Shown here: positions 12,101 through 21,121 of the stretch, one piece after another
Layout of the letters: every line of letters starts with the position of its first letter
Numbering within the stretch: the stretch's first letter is position 1
Source of the DNA: Eutreptiella sp. 'Long Island Sound 2002'
Taxonomy: Eukaryota; Euglenozoa; Euglenophyceae; Eutreptiales; Eutreptiaceae
Assembly (NCBI GenBank): GCA_964036045.1
Contig: OZ038378.1
Location: forward strand, 176,350,341 to 176,414,340
Direction of reading: 5' to 3'
Length of the DNA: 64,000 nucleotides
Made by a program: the position numbers and the translations under genes
The notes under the pieces: generated by a model
Seen by the model: only the letters and a program-made list of their open reading frames with translations
The model's database searches: none
What the model was told of the DNA's origin: nothing

Positions 12101-13864
12101 TGTTGGGTCCAGAACTACACCCAAACGCCCTCCTGTAGCAGCGCCTTTGTCCAGGCAACGCACGGTGCTAAATCTACCATTTTGCGTCATTTTGCCATTG
12201 CTGAGGCCAAAGCGTGGCGGGGGCAGTGCGACTGTGGATGGTTGTGGTTGCGGAAGCTTGTGAAGGATGGCTGTGGGTTGTTGGGCCAGGGTTGTTGAGG
12301 ATTTCAGTAGCTGGTACAAGATGGCGCAAGGTTGAAGACAAGAGGCGGCATCAGGAGCAGTGCAGGGGAGGGGGGGGGGTGAGGTCCGCAATTTTTTTTG
12401 CAGTTTTTCGCGATTTTTCCGCAATTGCTTTTTGCTTGTCCCCCTCGCGCGCTTGTTGGTGCCCTGTGTGTCCCCTGTGCAGAGCTGTTGCACTTTGAGG
12501 CTTCCGGAGGTTTGGTTACGGCACCACAAGTTTTCCGCAATTTTTTCGCAATTGGATTTGGCAACCGCAACCCCCCCCCCCCCCCGGCCCTGATCAGTGG
12601 ATAAGCAGGACACCAATGATCCCTGCCTCCCTCTGTGAGCGTGTCGCGGGCCCCCTCTGCACAGGTCTGCTTCCCCCACGTGGACGACGCCATGGCCTTC
12701 ATGGCCCGCGTCCAGAGCGAGTTCCTGGAGCTCGACTGGCCCGAGGACATCCTCGAGGCCGACAGCTGCCGCACGCAGCTCGACGGCTGGGGGCGGAAGG
12801 TCTGGCGGGGGCCGCGCGTGCGCATGGGCGCCCACGTCGGGCCCGCCGACGTCGAGTACCAGCCGCACCTGCGGCGCGTCGACTACTTCGGCCCGACGGT
12901 GAACTGCGCCGCGCGGATCCAGGGCAAGGCTCACGGGGGGCAGTGCCTGATCAGCGGCGCCATGGCGGCGGACTGCGACCCGCAGCTGCAGCCGCAGCTG
13001 CAGGCGCTGGGCAACTTCCAGCTCAAGGGCATCCAGGACCTCGTCCCCGTGTTCGAGTTCGCGACGGTGGCCGGGCGCACGTTCGCCCCCATCGACGCCG
13101 GGCCTGGCGGCGCGGAGGAGGAGCCGCAGCCGCTGTGCGAGCAGACGTGCGGGACGTGCTTCCGGCCCCTCCAGTGCCGGGCCTGCAAGCCCTTCTCGCC
13201 GCGCGGGTCCTACGGGTCCCCCGGGGTCCAGTCGCCGCGGCACGTGCCGGAGTCCATGAGCCCCCGCTCCCGAAACTCCGGCGTCCGGTCGCAGGAGCCC
13301 CCCCCGGGCAGCCCCGGGCACCCCAGCGGGCGGGAGGAGGCGGGGATGCCGGTGCACCGGACGCCGAGCTGGCTGCGCAACTTCGGCCGGATCGGGAACA
13401 AGCTGACGTCGAGCTGGACGACGGGGAAGGACGACGAGCGGGACACCGGGGCCGAGTACCACGGGCCCAAGAACGTGGGCTCCACCCTCAGTCTCCTGCC
13501 GGGGCAGATGAACGCGGAGAGCGGCGGCGAGAGCGACCTCGAGAGGGCGCAGGACGCGGCGGGGGCGGAGTCCTCGACGGCCGCGGCGGCGCGGCGGCAC
13601 CCCTCGTCGGTGGGCAGCTCCAGTGCCCCGCCCCTCAGACACTCGCTCATCCAATTGGATGCGGACGGCAGGAGGATCTCGGTGGCGACGACGACCGGGA
13701 CGGCGTCCGACGCGGCAACACCGACGCTGCTGCTTGGCCCGGTCCGGGCCAACGGGACGGACAGTGCGCCGGCGCCCTCCGGTGGGGAGCGGAGGCCGCG
13801 GGTCCCGCCACTGCCCCTCAAGCCCCTGTTTGACGCGGACGGTGCTCAGAGTTCCAGCGGGTGA
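4375..13864 (+). CDS. Receptor-type adenylyl cyclase with IPT/TIG-like ectodomain, five visible exons
   Basis: Converts ATP to cyclic AMP at the plasma membrane. Exons are 4375-5081, 5982-6480, 7281-7631, 10056-10361 and 12665-13864. All junctions are GT-AG and in phase, and give 1020 residues from exon 1 to the stop. Residues 1-519 are extracellular, with about four IPT/TIG-like beta-sandwich repeats starting near 120, 211, 303 and 403. One membrane helix lies at 521-549. The class III catalytic domain spans 570-790 and is split by intron 4. Metal Asp575 (FTDIQDST) and Asp618 (KIIGDAF), Asn701 and Arg705 (NCAAR) are all present. Lys614 and Asp694 specify ATP, where a guanylyl cyclase would have Glu and Cys. 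The tail 800-1020 is low-complexity with a small Cys cluster. One helix and one catalytic domain imply a working homodimer, as in other protist receptor cyclases. The N-terminal exon(s) were not found. Confidence 0.9.
5982..6480 (+). CDS. Adenylyl cyclase exon 2 (extracellular IPT/TIG repeats)
   Basis: Follows acceptor CTCCGCAG and ends at GAG before GTCTGT in phase 0. Its first base completes the Gly codon from exon 1. It finishes one IPT-like unit and contains another (LYPTIVRVRPASRFIGD), with N-glycosylation sequons such as NVS and NLS. The upstream intron 5082-5981 carries a C-run at 5332-5344. Confidence 0.85.
7281..7631 (+). CDS. Adenylyl cyclase exon 3 (last IPT/TIG repeat)
   Basis: Follows TTCTTCAG. 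The best donor is GG before GTAGCG, giving 117 codons in phase 0-0. Encodes SVTFTIRGFGATNRTVLCGF, a typical IPT strand-turn-strand, and ends in a short Cys-containing juxtamembrane segment (VCDGDSIPGTDGSCRRC). The preceding intron 6481-7280 holds a G-run (6774-6798) and no gene. The following intron 7632-10055 holds an inverted-repeat element and a long (GT)n tract. Confidence 0.8.
7905..8554. mobile_element. 650-bp inverted-repeat element (MITE-like) in cyclase intron 3
   Basis: Bounded on the left by a run of 14 G (7905-7918) and on the right by a run of 9 C (8546-8554). Just inside both ends lies an inverted repeat of about 37 bp with only a few mismatches: TTCGCGGCGGGA...ATATTTCGCA at 7919-7955, mirrored at 8507-8545. 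A direct subterminal repeat is also present: GCAGCGGGTTTATTTCGCA at about 7953 and 8444, each followed by GTGGGAAATTT. No coding capacity is evident. The pattern fits a non-autonomous DNA transposon. I did not identify a clear target-site duplication. Confidence 0.7.
8245..8336. repeat. Duplicated palindrome inside the intron-3 element
   Basis: AACAGTTGAAGAACTGTT, itself an inverted repeat (7-bp arms, 4-base loop), occurs at 8245-8262 and 8319-8336. Between them, at 8270-8290, lies a perfect palindrome with 10-base arms (GCTGCAATTG / CAATTGCAGC) around one A. All three could form hairpins in single-stranded DNA or RNA. Confidence 0.8.
8555..9071. other. Cyclase intron 3, part downstream of the element
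   Basis: No exon-like sequence in the cyclase phase. The short open frames show no recognisable motif. Confidence 0.4.
9072..9152. repeat. (GT)n microsatellite, about 81 bp
   Basis: Uninterrupted GT units in cyclase intron 3. A second, shorter GT tract lies at 9226-9249. Confidence 0.97.
10056..10361 (+). CDS. Adenylyl cyclase exon 4 (membrane helix and first half of the catalytic domain)
   Basis: Follows CTCTCTCAG and ends at ATG before GTGTGT; 102 codons, phase 0-0. It encodes the hydrophobic helix from SVLLSWLVPAISVVG onward, a basic stop-transfer (HRWTIRSR), then VTLVFTDIQDST and EVKIIGDAFM, which carry the two metal-binding Asp residues and the adenine-selecting Lys. Confidence 0.92.
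10620..11020. mobile_element. About 400-bp inverted-repeat element in cyclase intron 4 (copy A)
   Basis: The left end contains GGTCCTTGTATGCGACACC followed by CCCAGC and a long C-run, then GGGTTTTGAAAGATAGTGG. The right end contains AAGTTTTGACAGATCGCTGG, a G-run and TGTCGCATCAGGACC. The right end is the inverse complement of the left: gctgggggg-tgtcgcat-aggacc is shared. A second copy with the same ends lies at 55253-55686. The interior has A/T runs and repeated CCCCGACCCC units and no coding frame. Confidence 0.65.
12665..13864 (+). CDS. Adenylyl cyclase exon 5 (second half of the catalytic domain and cytoplasmic tail)
   Basis: Follows CTGCACAG and runs 399 codons to TGA at 13862-13864. It carries VRMGAHVG, RRVDYFGPTVNCAARIQ (substrate Asp, transition-state Asn and Arg) and LKGIQDLVPVFEF, the usual end of the fold. 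The roughly 220-residue tail is rich in Ser, Pro, Gly and acidic residues. It has a CxxxC-x2-C-x5-C-x2-C cluster near 13135-13190. Very high third-position GC leaves long open frames on the other strand; these are shadows. Confidence 0.93.
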   Translation, partial: VCFPHVDDAMAFMARVQSEFLELDWPEDILEADSCRTQLDGWGRKVWRGPRVRMGAHVGPADVEYQPHLRRVDYFGPTVNCAARIQGKAHGGQCLISGAMAADCDPQLQPQLQALGNFQLKGIQDLVPVFEFATVAGRTFAPIDAGPGGAEEEPQPLCEQTCGTCFRPLQCRACKPFSPRGSYGSPGVQSPRHVPESMSPRSRNSGVRSQEPPPGSPGHPSGREEAGMPVHRTPSWLRNFGRIGNKLTSSWTTGKDDERDTGAEYHGPKNVGSTLSLLPGQMNAESGGESDLERAQDAAGAESSTAAAARRHPSSVGSSSAPPLRHSLIQLDADGRRISVATTTGTASDAATPTLLLGPVRANGTDSAPAPSGGERRPRVPPLPLKPLFDADGAQSSSG

Positions 13865-14916
13865 CTCCCGGCGGACGTCCAAACAAACGGACGAAGCAGT
13901 GCCTCCAAGTCAAGGCGTGGAGCCTCCATCGAGGGTTTGGTGCCGAAGGCGCCGAAAGAACATTGTTTTGAACACTCGCACATGATGCGCGCGGTTTGTC
14001 GTTCATGGGTCTGCACCGATGGCAGTGCCTCGTTCTGACTCCCTCTGCGGGGGCCCATGGGGGGGGGGGGGGGGCGTCCCATGACTGCGCCGTGCGATCT
14101 TTGTGGTGGCGCAGCGGAACGGCCTCTTTGATTTCGTCACGGATTTGCCATTGCACCGCCGAGGGGGGGGGGGGGTGTCGCGTGAGCCCTGTGAAAGAAG
14201 GCGGAGGGCGGTTGGAATAGGGGCTCAGATGTCAGGACTTTTGTGAAAGGGCAATCTGAGAGCCATTGATGCTCGAAAGTGGAGCCCCAAAAGGGGCGGG
14301 GGGGGGGGGCATCGATGCGCTGTGGGGGTCCTTTTAAGGGCTGCGTTGGGAGTACCATGCAGCTCCCCCCGCCTCACGTCCCACGCCCACCCTCCCTGGC
14401 CTTTGTGGCCCCTTCACGTCGGAACCCGAGGCATGGACGGCATGACTGGTCTAAGACTCTGTGGCCCGGCCCCGGGGGGGGGGGGGCTGCTGGGGGAACG
14501 GGTGTGCCGGGGCGTACATGCGGCATTGCTCTGAAGTTCTGCAGATGTGGTCGTTTGCGAAGTGGCGAGGGGAAGCAAGCCCTTCCAATAGCACGCCCCT
14601 CTGCCACGCGCTTTTTCTTGCCGACTGCGGTTGTCAGATCCCTCCTGCCCCCCGCGTGCCGCCACGCACTCCGGCAGTGAGGCAACATTCCACTCTCACC
14701 CACAACACTGACCCCCATCCCCCATTTCCCACACTGCCCGCCCCCCCCCCTGCCACACACATTTTGTTTTATGCTCACTGTGTTACATTTGCTGTAGTCT
14801 GACTGATAACCTGACTGTTAGTGATTGTCTGACATGACATTCCTGTCTCTGTGTCTCTGACACAGAATGTGTCCTGAGGTTTAACCAGGTTTGGCATAGA
14901 GAATAAAGATGCACTT
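13865..14916. other. Intergenic region after the cyclase
   Basis: Holds G-runs at 14049-14063, 14163-14175 and 14299-14309 and C-runs around 14740-14750. Several open frames exist on both strands, but none has recognisable motifs or consistent splice sites. No gene called. I see no clear poly(A) signal directly behind the cyclase stop. Confidence 0.4.
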
Positions 14917-15510
14917 ATGCCTTACTGTGGAGTGCAGTACCTCAACCTGCAGTCTTGCTGCACTGTCTGTTTTTCGACTATTCAATCCTCTCAAATTAAT
15001 TCGGTCTCACCCCCCCCCACACACACACGGAGCGGTAGGGCACACACGGCGCACGCAATGTGTTTCTTGTTGTCACTCGGGGGAGTTTCAGGGCAGGAGC
15101 CGTGGTTCGTCAGTGGCAGTTGTTCATACAGGCAGATTGGGCCCCCCTGGGCGGCCTCCTGCAGGGCCAGAACACTGAACGGATGGTTTGTAGTGCTGGT
15201 GGGACTGTGGGACGTTGACCCTCGCAGTTTGAGCCGGAATGGACTGGATGCCTTGGCACACGCACACGCACACGCACACGCACGCACACAACTGAACTTG
15301 ACCAACACGCCGATCCACCCAAGGCCTGGGGACTGGATACCGGTGGTGCTGCACGGCAGCCCACCAGCCCTTGCGGAACGCTCCCTCCGAGTGGGCCGCT
15401 GGATCATTGAGAATTCGGTCAGAAATTGGGGGGCCAGCAGTGATGCCGGCATGTTGGGGGTCATGCTCAGGGAGTCTCGAGCACAAACTCGACCTGCCCC
15501 GCTCCCTTGA
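14917..15510 (+). CDS. Unassigned ORF with an internal Ala-His repeat
   Basis: A 197-codon frame that stays open through a CACACG microsatellite (15258-15290), which it translates as alternating Ala-His. The part after the repeat (GDWIPVVLHGSPPALAERSL) looks more protein-like than chance, but the opposite strand is also open over the same span. No family recognised. It may be an exon, a remnant or a chance frame. The block GTTGACCCTCGCAGTTTGAGC (15213-15233) is nearly repeated at 2268-2288. Confidence 0.15.
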   Translation: MPYCGVQYLNLQSCCTVCFSTIQSSQINSVSPPPTHTRSGRAHTAHAMCFLLSLGGVSGQEPWFVSGSCSYRQIGPPWAASCRARTLNGWFVVLVGLWDVDPRSLSRNGLDALAHAHAHAHARTQLNLTNTPIHPRPGDWIPVVLHGSPPALAERSLRVGRWIIENSVRNWGASSDAGMLGVMLRESRAQTRPAPLP

Positions 15511-16269
15511 CAGCAGGCCACTGTATGCCAGGCCGGGGGGATGGGGGCTCCCCCACCGTCAGTGCTGCAGTCGTGGAGGCATGACAACGCAGAGAAGGAC
15601 GCGCCGTATTGTGTGCATGTGTGTGGGTGGGTGGGTGGGTCGGTGTCGGTGTGTGGGTGGGTGGTGTCGCTGGCAGTTGCTGCCTAGGGCAACATCAACA
15701 CAGCCAACAGACTGTTTGTACCCCCGGGGGTTGTGGCGTCAGCTGCGCATACACACGCAAGTGCAGGTGGTAGAACGCGCCCCACAGATATCCAGAGTGC
15801 GAAGGACGCGAGGGGGCGATGCTCACCACTTTCAGTCACATGTATTGAGGGTGGAGGCCATGAAGCAGCTCTAGGCTTGGACAGCTGGAGGTCCTGTGCC
15901 CCTGAGTGTCCTGCAGCTCTCCTGACTGTTCCTCACAGGCACCACCTTCTTCAGACACAAGGATGTACCAGGCGGTATGGGACTATTGTGTTCCCATGCA
16001 GCTCTTTGCTTGATGGGCGGCGGGACAGGGGGGGAGGGGCCACTGTCTGCACATGCACGGGGACTGCCATCGTCCGAATTATGCCCACTCTTACCACACA
16101 GAGGAAGGGGGCACCCAGGTCGCATGCACATGTGCCAGGTGGTCCATTTGGTGCTTTCGTGGTAGCTTCACCATTTTGGTGTTCTGGTGACTGGAAGATC
16201 CGGGGGGGGATCTCAGTAAGATCCAGCCCCACCTGTTAGGCAACTTGCTCCGGCCCGGCCCCAGAATTG

Positions 16270-16385
16270 GAACACTTGAGTAGGTCCCAGGGAATGCCGT
16301 GCACACAATGCGCATGCAGCGGAAAGTTTTGTATGTCAGTGACTACCCGAACCCTAGTTTTGGCCCTTTGTGGAGGTTTTTTGTT
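16270..16385. repeat. Dispersed repeat, copy 1
   Basis: Shares with 49615-49712 the ordered blocks TGCCGTGCAC, CAATGCGC.TGCAG, ACTACCCGAACCCTAG and GGCCCTTT, with small insertions between them. The two copies are about 33 kb apart in the same orientation. Confidence 0.6.
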
Positions 16386-16675
16386 CCATGATAGGGGGTT
16401 TTAAGCTTCTGATGCATTCAGGATACAACAGAGTTGAATTATTATCCATTTTCACCTATTTTCACCTATTTGTACCCCTTTCAACCCCTTTGCCATTTGG
16501 GTAGAATTGAGAAGAATCGATGCAGCAGTCAGCAGCCCTCATCAGGACTCCCAAAAATTGTGCAAAGACATGAGATGGACACAAGAGTTGGTGTGTCAAC
16601 CAACTCCTACACCAATCACGCTCCTACATTCACCCTGCATGACGTACTGTGACAGTATGGACAGTATGGGTGAGG

Positions 16676-16760
16676 GATCGTGAGGGTTGGGTGAGGGTTG
16701 GGGTTAAGGACTCCCATACTTTGGCTTGGCCCCTCGAGTTGGGGTTAAGGACTCCCACCT
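16676..16760. repeat. Short G-rich direct repeats
   Basis: GTTGGGGTTAAGGACTCCCA occurs at about 16699 and again, nearly whole, at about 16740, preceded by GTGAGGGTTGGGTGAGGGTTG. The G-rich GGGTT units look telomere-like but are too few to call a telomere. Confidence 0.6.
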
Positions 16761-17004
16761 GGTCCTTCGCGAACGCACGGACAATTCACTGATATGAAGT
16801 GGGTAATTACGATGGCGGAAGAGGGACAAGCTTGGGGACAAGACGGAAGCTCACCAAGAATATAATGTTATACAGAGGTTGCATGGCGGGATTCAACTGC
16901 AATGTGGGCACAGTGCGCACGCAGTGCAAAAACTTGGCCCCAGCCCCATCCTGGGGCCCCTGTGTGTACAAGGGGAGGGCACGGGTTCCCCGGGTCAGTA
17001 GGCT

Positions 17005-17526
17005 GTGACAATCTTAGCATGTTCCAAGGTTTTGTGTGCCCCAAAGTCCGCAAAATCCTGCAGATTTCATCTGAGCACCCCTTTGTTTTGTAGCAACGAC
17101 CCTCCATTACACCAACTTACCTTCTTCATGTCTTCATACATATGTGTTCCAGGTGAGGGGCCCTCACAACCCCCTGCCGCCACAGCATCATCAACCCACA
17201 ATGGATCAAAAGTATATTGGTTGACACCAGGTCAGCACTTGGCACAGTGTACTGTACGGTCCCCAATGGTACCAGACAGCATGGTTTTCTTTGAAAATCG
17301 TTGTGAATCAATGGTGAATGCACATGGAGCGGGGTCCAAGCACCGTAGAGAGCAGAGCAAGGGGTGTTGCATTGGACTGGACTGGATAGCGATGGGCTCT
17401 CAACGGGTATCAATGACACCCGCAAAATGCTTTAACAGGGCGATGATGGCTGACTGGTTTTGTGAACTCTGCCGCACATTGATGCGTGCAGTGCAGCCTC
17501 GTATGTCAGAGTGGTTCTGGAGGTGA
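17005..17526 (+). CDS. Unassigned 173-codon ORF
   Basis: Open frame with a possible acceptor inside it (GTGTTCCAG before 17154). It contains EGPSQPPAATASS and, near the end, ADWFCELCRTLMRAVQ. Both strands are open across much of the span, which weakens the case for either. No family recognised. It may be a terminal exon or an eroded element. Confidence 0.15.
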   Translation: MTILACSKVLCAPKSAKSCRFHLSTPLFCSNDPPLHQLTFFMSSYICVPGEGPSQPPAATASSTHNGSKVYWLTPGQHLAQCTVRSPMVPDSMVFFENRCESMVNAHGAGSKHRREQSKGCCIGLDWIAMGSQRVSMTPAKCFNRAMMADWFCELCRTLMRAVQPRMSEWFWR

Positions 17527-17529
17527 CGA

Positions 17530-20500
17530 CCTCGGCGGTTATCGGCCACGCACCACCCTGCAATTACACCAAATGTGCGTGGCTGCCTGGCAGTGCCTTG
17601 CTGACACTTGGCATGAAGGCTGATCACCTATTTCTGAACCGATAATCTGAGACAATCTGAGATATTTTGTGGTTAAGTGCTTTGGTCCCCGTCTTTTGCG
17701 CAATTGAGGTTCAATTGGACTTCTTGGGGAAGAGGAGGGAGATCAAACCTTGGTACCAACTTTTTTTTTTCAAACAAGCACCCATTTCTGTACAGCACCT
17801 CAGCCCTGCCAGCCGTGCCAATGTTAATTCTCATTTGCAAAGAAATTTTTAATTCCCGGCATAGGGTGGTGTTTTGCGCAAAAAAACCAAACATAAAAAA
17901 CCATTTATTTTCAGGTGCACGCCTTTCCGGAAAAAAATGATATTTTGCTGCCGGAAAAAAATGATATTTTGCTGCCCAGGGATGCATTAGAACGGCTGAC
18001 AAGCATAGCAGGTGCTCCTCCTCGCACCTTTTTCCATTTTTTTGAATGTTTTGCACGGTCAGCTGATGCGAAGCAACTCCTAAGCCACTCACCTCTGTTT
18101 TAGAACCTTTCCCTGAACCCACATTAAACAACCACCCCGAGTACCAGCAACACACAAAAGTTAAACACACCCCTGTTTGGTGGTATTTGTATTAAAACTG
18201 CACGCATTTTACCCCAAAAGAAACCGGCATTACAAGAAGTCTTTTTTCCGCAATTTTTCCCAAAGCCTATCCATACAAGCGGCAACACTGCAACATCATG
18301 TTTTACATGTTTTGGTGCTTTGTCTTTGTTATTCAATTACGCGAAAATGCAAGGTGTGGCAAGGTTGTCCAAACGGCACTGCCACTGCCCAGCACGCAAG
18401 CATGCCCACATCCAAAATTCGTCTCACCAAAGAAAAGGCATGCTGCACAGGACAAGGATGACCAGCCTATGACGGTGTACATATGATGCATGATGCACTA
18501 AGCGCCCAGCCCCGTTGTATGTCATTTATTCATTGTATTATACCATGAGTGGTTCCCGAGCCAGAATTGAGTTCGAACTGGAGTATTTTAAAAAAAAAAA
18601 CAGTCGGGTAGTCATGGAGGTTTTTTGTCAAAAGTGTATGTTGGGGGGGGGGGGTTAAATTCAAGAGTTTTTTTGTTAAGGGTTTGGTAGGTGAACTTTT
18701 GGTAGCATTCTGAGGTTCTTTTTGGTAAGTTTTGTTCGCTGGTGCATTTCTTTTGCAAAAACACGAATGTTTGTTTTTTGTAACAATTGCGACGTTTTTT
18801 GGTACACAAATGGCAGGGTGCCACTGCCATTACCAAGAACAATACCGGTGCATAATAAGATGGGCTCACCTTTCACGCCAAAGCAAAGTATGGCCAATAT
18901 TCAAATTGAGCAATGGGCCACCACATGATATAAAACATGCATTGAAGAAGAAGGCATGGCTGCACAAAACCACTACTTTGCAACCAGTACACAAATACGC
19001 TGACAAACATTGCATGATCTTTGGTCATGTACGATGAGTGCTATATTGTAACATCTACCATGGCTATCTTTAAATCACCTAAGTAGGCCAAAAGCCCCGA
19101 AAGGTGCGTTGTTCGGCAGCTAGCCATTTGGCATTGCACATCTCTTATAGTGTGCTATCTCGGTTTTAAGAATGTCTGTTTCCCAAGGCTAGGGTAGCAA
19201 ACATTTTTGTTTTTGCAACAGGCCAAAGGGAGAGGAGCCCAAAATTCTCACGCACCGTATTGTTATAGAAATATTCCTAATACTACAACAACACTGTAGT
19301 CAGCCTTCAGACCACAAACTACATCAACAAGGCTCTACAACCGCTTCCTCCCAGCTCCGACAACCACGGGCACGCAGGCTTCATACACACTAAATGATGA
19401 CAAAGTTGTCTTTTGGTTAAGAGAAGCCCCTACAATTTCAAAGGTTGACCACTAGACCAAAAGCTACATGCATCGCAGTTGGCTGCATGGGCTCTGATAA
19501 TGGGAACAAAAATGTTGCATATGCACTTGGTTGCATCTTAGAAGCTTAATTTTTGGCAAAGTGGTTGCATAAGCCTTGCCTTTACGGTGTTCTCGAACGC
19601 TTACTACGGAGATACAAGTACAGGTAGCTGCTCAACCCCAACTTTCTCGGGTGGCAAATAGTGGTAACTACATAGCTACGGTCTTTTCGGAGTTCCCTTA
19701 GTAATTTAGAATGCCATGTTTGGCCGTTGTGTGCCAATGCATGCTTACTTCTTCTTCATCATCTATTTTTGCGTCATTTTTATGTTTCTGGTTAAAATTT
19801 GGCACTATATCCACGTGATTTTCTTTATCTACAAATCAATTTCTTCGGTTGGATGCGAGCATGCATGACAAGTTTTTATGCATAGTACAGCCAGTTGTGA
19901 TTCTGGTCCAACACACAACATTGACCAAGAAATACACTATCCCGGATGCCACCCTTTGTGCCCAATGATCAACCGCATTAAGCAAAACATTTGGACCGAA
20001 TTTGGCTTGCTTTGTTGGCTATGATGACTACCACTTTTAGCAAAGCCCCACCCTTGCCTACCCCATGACTGCTCCACATTTGAACCAAGCCAACTTGTTG
20101 GCGAAAGATCCGTTTTTTTTTGGCACCAAATCATTTTCTACCACATTTTGTAGACAAGCTAGCAATATTGTTTTTCGTCTTAGCCCCAACCAAAATAGGC
20201 CTTTTCTGTTGGCATAAGAACCCCAGTGTGGACCCCGCACGTGCCATTTTGCTTCAACCTATGAATCTTGTCTACCGGGCGTCATATTGGATACAAAAAA
20301 AAAGATCGTTGAAACTTTGAACTGCACGGATTTTGAAACACCAAACAATTGATTTAACTGTACTTGATTAACAACCTTCGTTTTCTACGCTAGCTATCAA
20401 AGTTAAAAAAAAATTCAAAGTGAGGTGCTACCCAAAGACTATGCTTCTCACTCGAAGCTAGTTTAAGGTATGTGTAATTTGTCTTTTTGGTGCATTCATA

Positions 20501-20678
20501 ATCGATGTTACTGATGAGATATTGTATATCCTTTTGAGTCTGTTGTTGATTTGAATTGTATTGAAATTATGATACTCATCCTCTCTATTGTCATTAAAAT
20601 AAAGGCTCGTTTGATCGAAGTGTGCACTAATGAGTACTACTATTTCATGCTCTCCATCCCAAATACATCAACTATTGT
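17530..20678. other. AT-richer non-coding DNA
   Basis: Base composition drops clearly in GC compared with 0-16 kb. Only short open frames occur. A local direct repeat CCGGAAAAAAATGATATTTTG appears twice at 17929-17972. No gene called. Confidence 0.5.
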
Positions 20679-21121
20679 GTGTTTCTCCAAGCTTGCTACA
20701 TGTTTGGAAAATGCTTCTTGAAAAAAGATAGGGCATACCAGGTTGTAGCCCTTGTTGGAATTTCTTCCTTTGTGGTGTTAGCTGTGGTACCATTTTTTAA
20801 GGCATGGCGGTCCCCGGCCGAAGGCATTGCACCAAAGCGGCCTGACCATAGGCGAAGCGTTCATGGTGAGCCGAAGTTCACCGAAGACAGCGTGTATTGT
20901 ACACAATTCCAAACCCACGGTGTTCAACACTGCACTGGTGCACCAAAGGTGTGGGAAAGGTTTGTGCTATGATTCTTACCCGTTTTCGCATTGAAAATTT
21001 TTTGCTCGTTGTTGAGTTTCTCGTGGAGCCTTCCAACTCAAAGACATCTGTCAAGGCACTCTCCAATGAGATCTTTGAAAAGAGCACCACTGGGACCTCA
21101 CTTTTTAGTGCTTGCAATTAA
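20679..21121 (+). pseudogene. Possible decayed coding segment
   Basis: Two overlapping frames look protein-like. The first (20679-20972) has a hydrophobic stretch (VVALVGISSFVVLAVVPFF). The second (20897-21121) ends in VKALSNEIFEKSTTGTSLFS before a stop. A frame change between them would join the two. No recognised family. Low confidence, because the opposite strand is open too. Confidence 0.15.

Noticed and set aside
12365-12590. Possible fourth G-run/C-run bounded inverted-repeat element
   Set aside because: The ends (CCGCAATTTTTT on one side, AATTGCGGTTGCC-like on the other) match too poorly to call terminal repeats.
11960-13882. 640-codon open frame on the minus strand
   Set aside because: It is the shadow of the last cyclase exon, whose very high third-position GC removes stops on the other strand; its translation is Arg/Ala/Pro-rich with no motif.
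14208-14300. Similarity to 45050-45150 (GGGGCTCA..GTCAG..CTTTT)
   Set aside because: Only about 28 bp with several mismatches inside G-rich sequence; not enough for a repeat call.
16676-16760. Telomere-like GGGTT units
   Set aside because: Too few and irregular, and flanked by ordinary sequence; not a telomere or a clear interstitial one.
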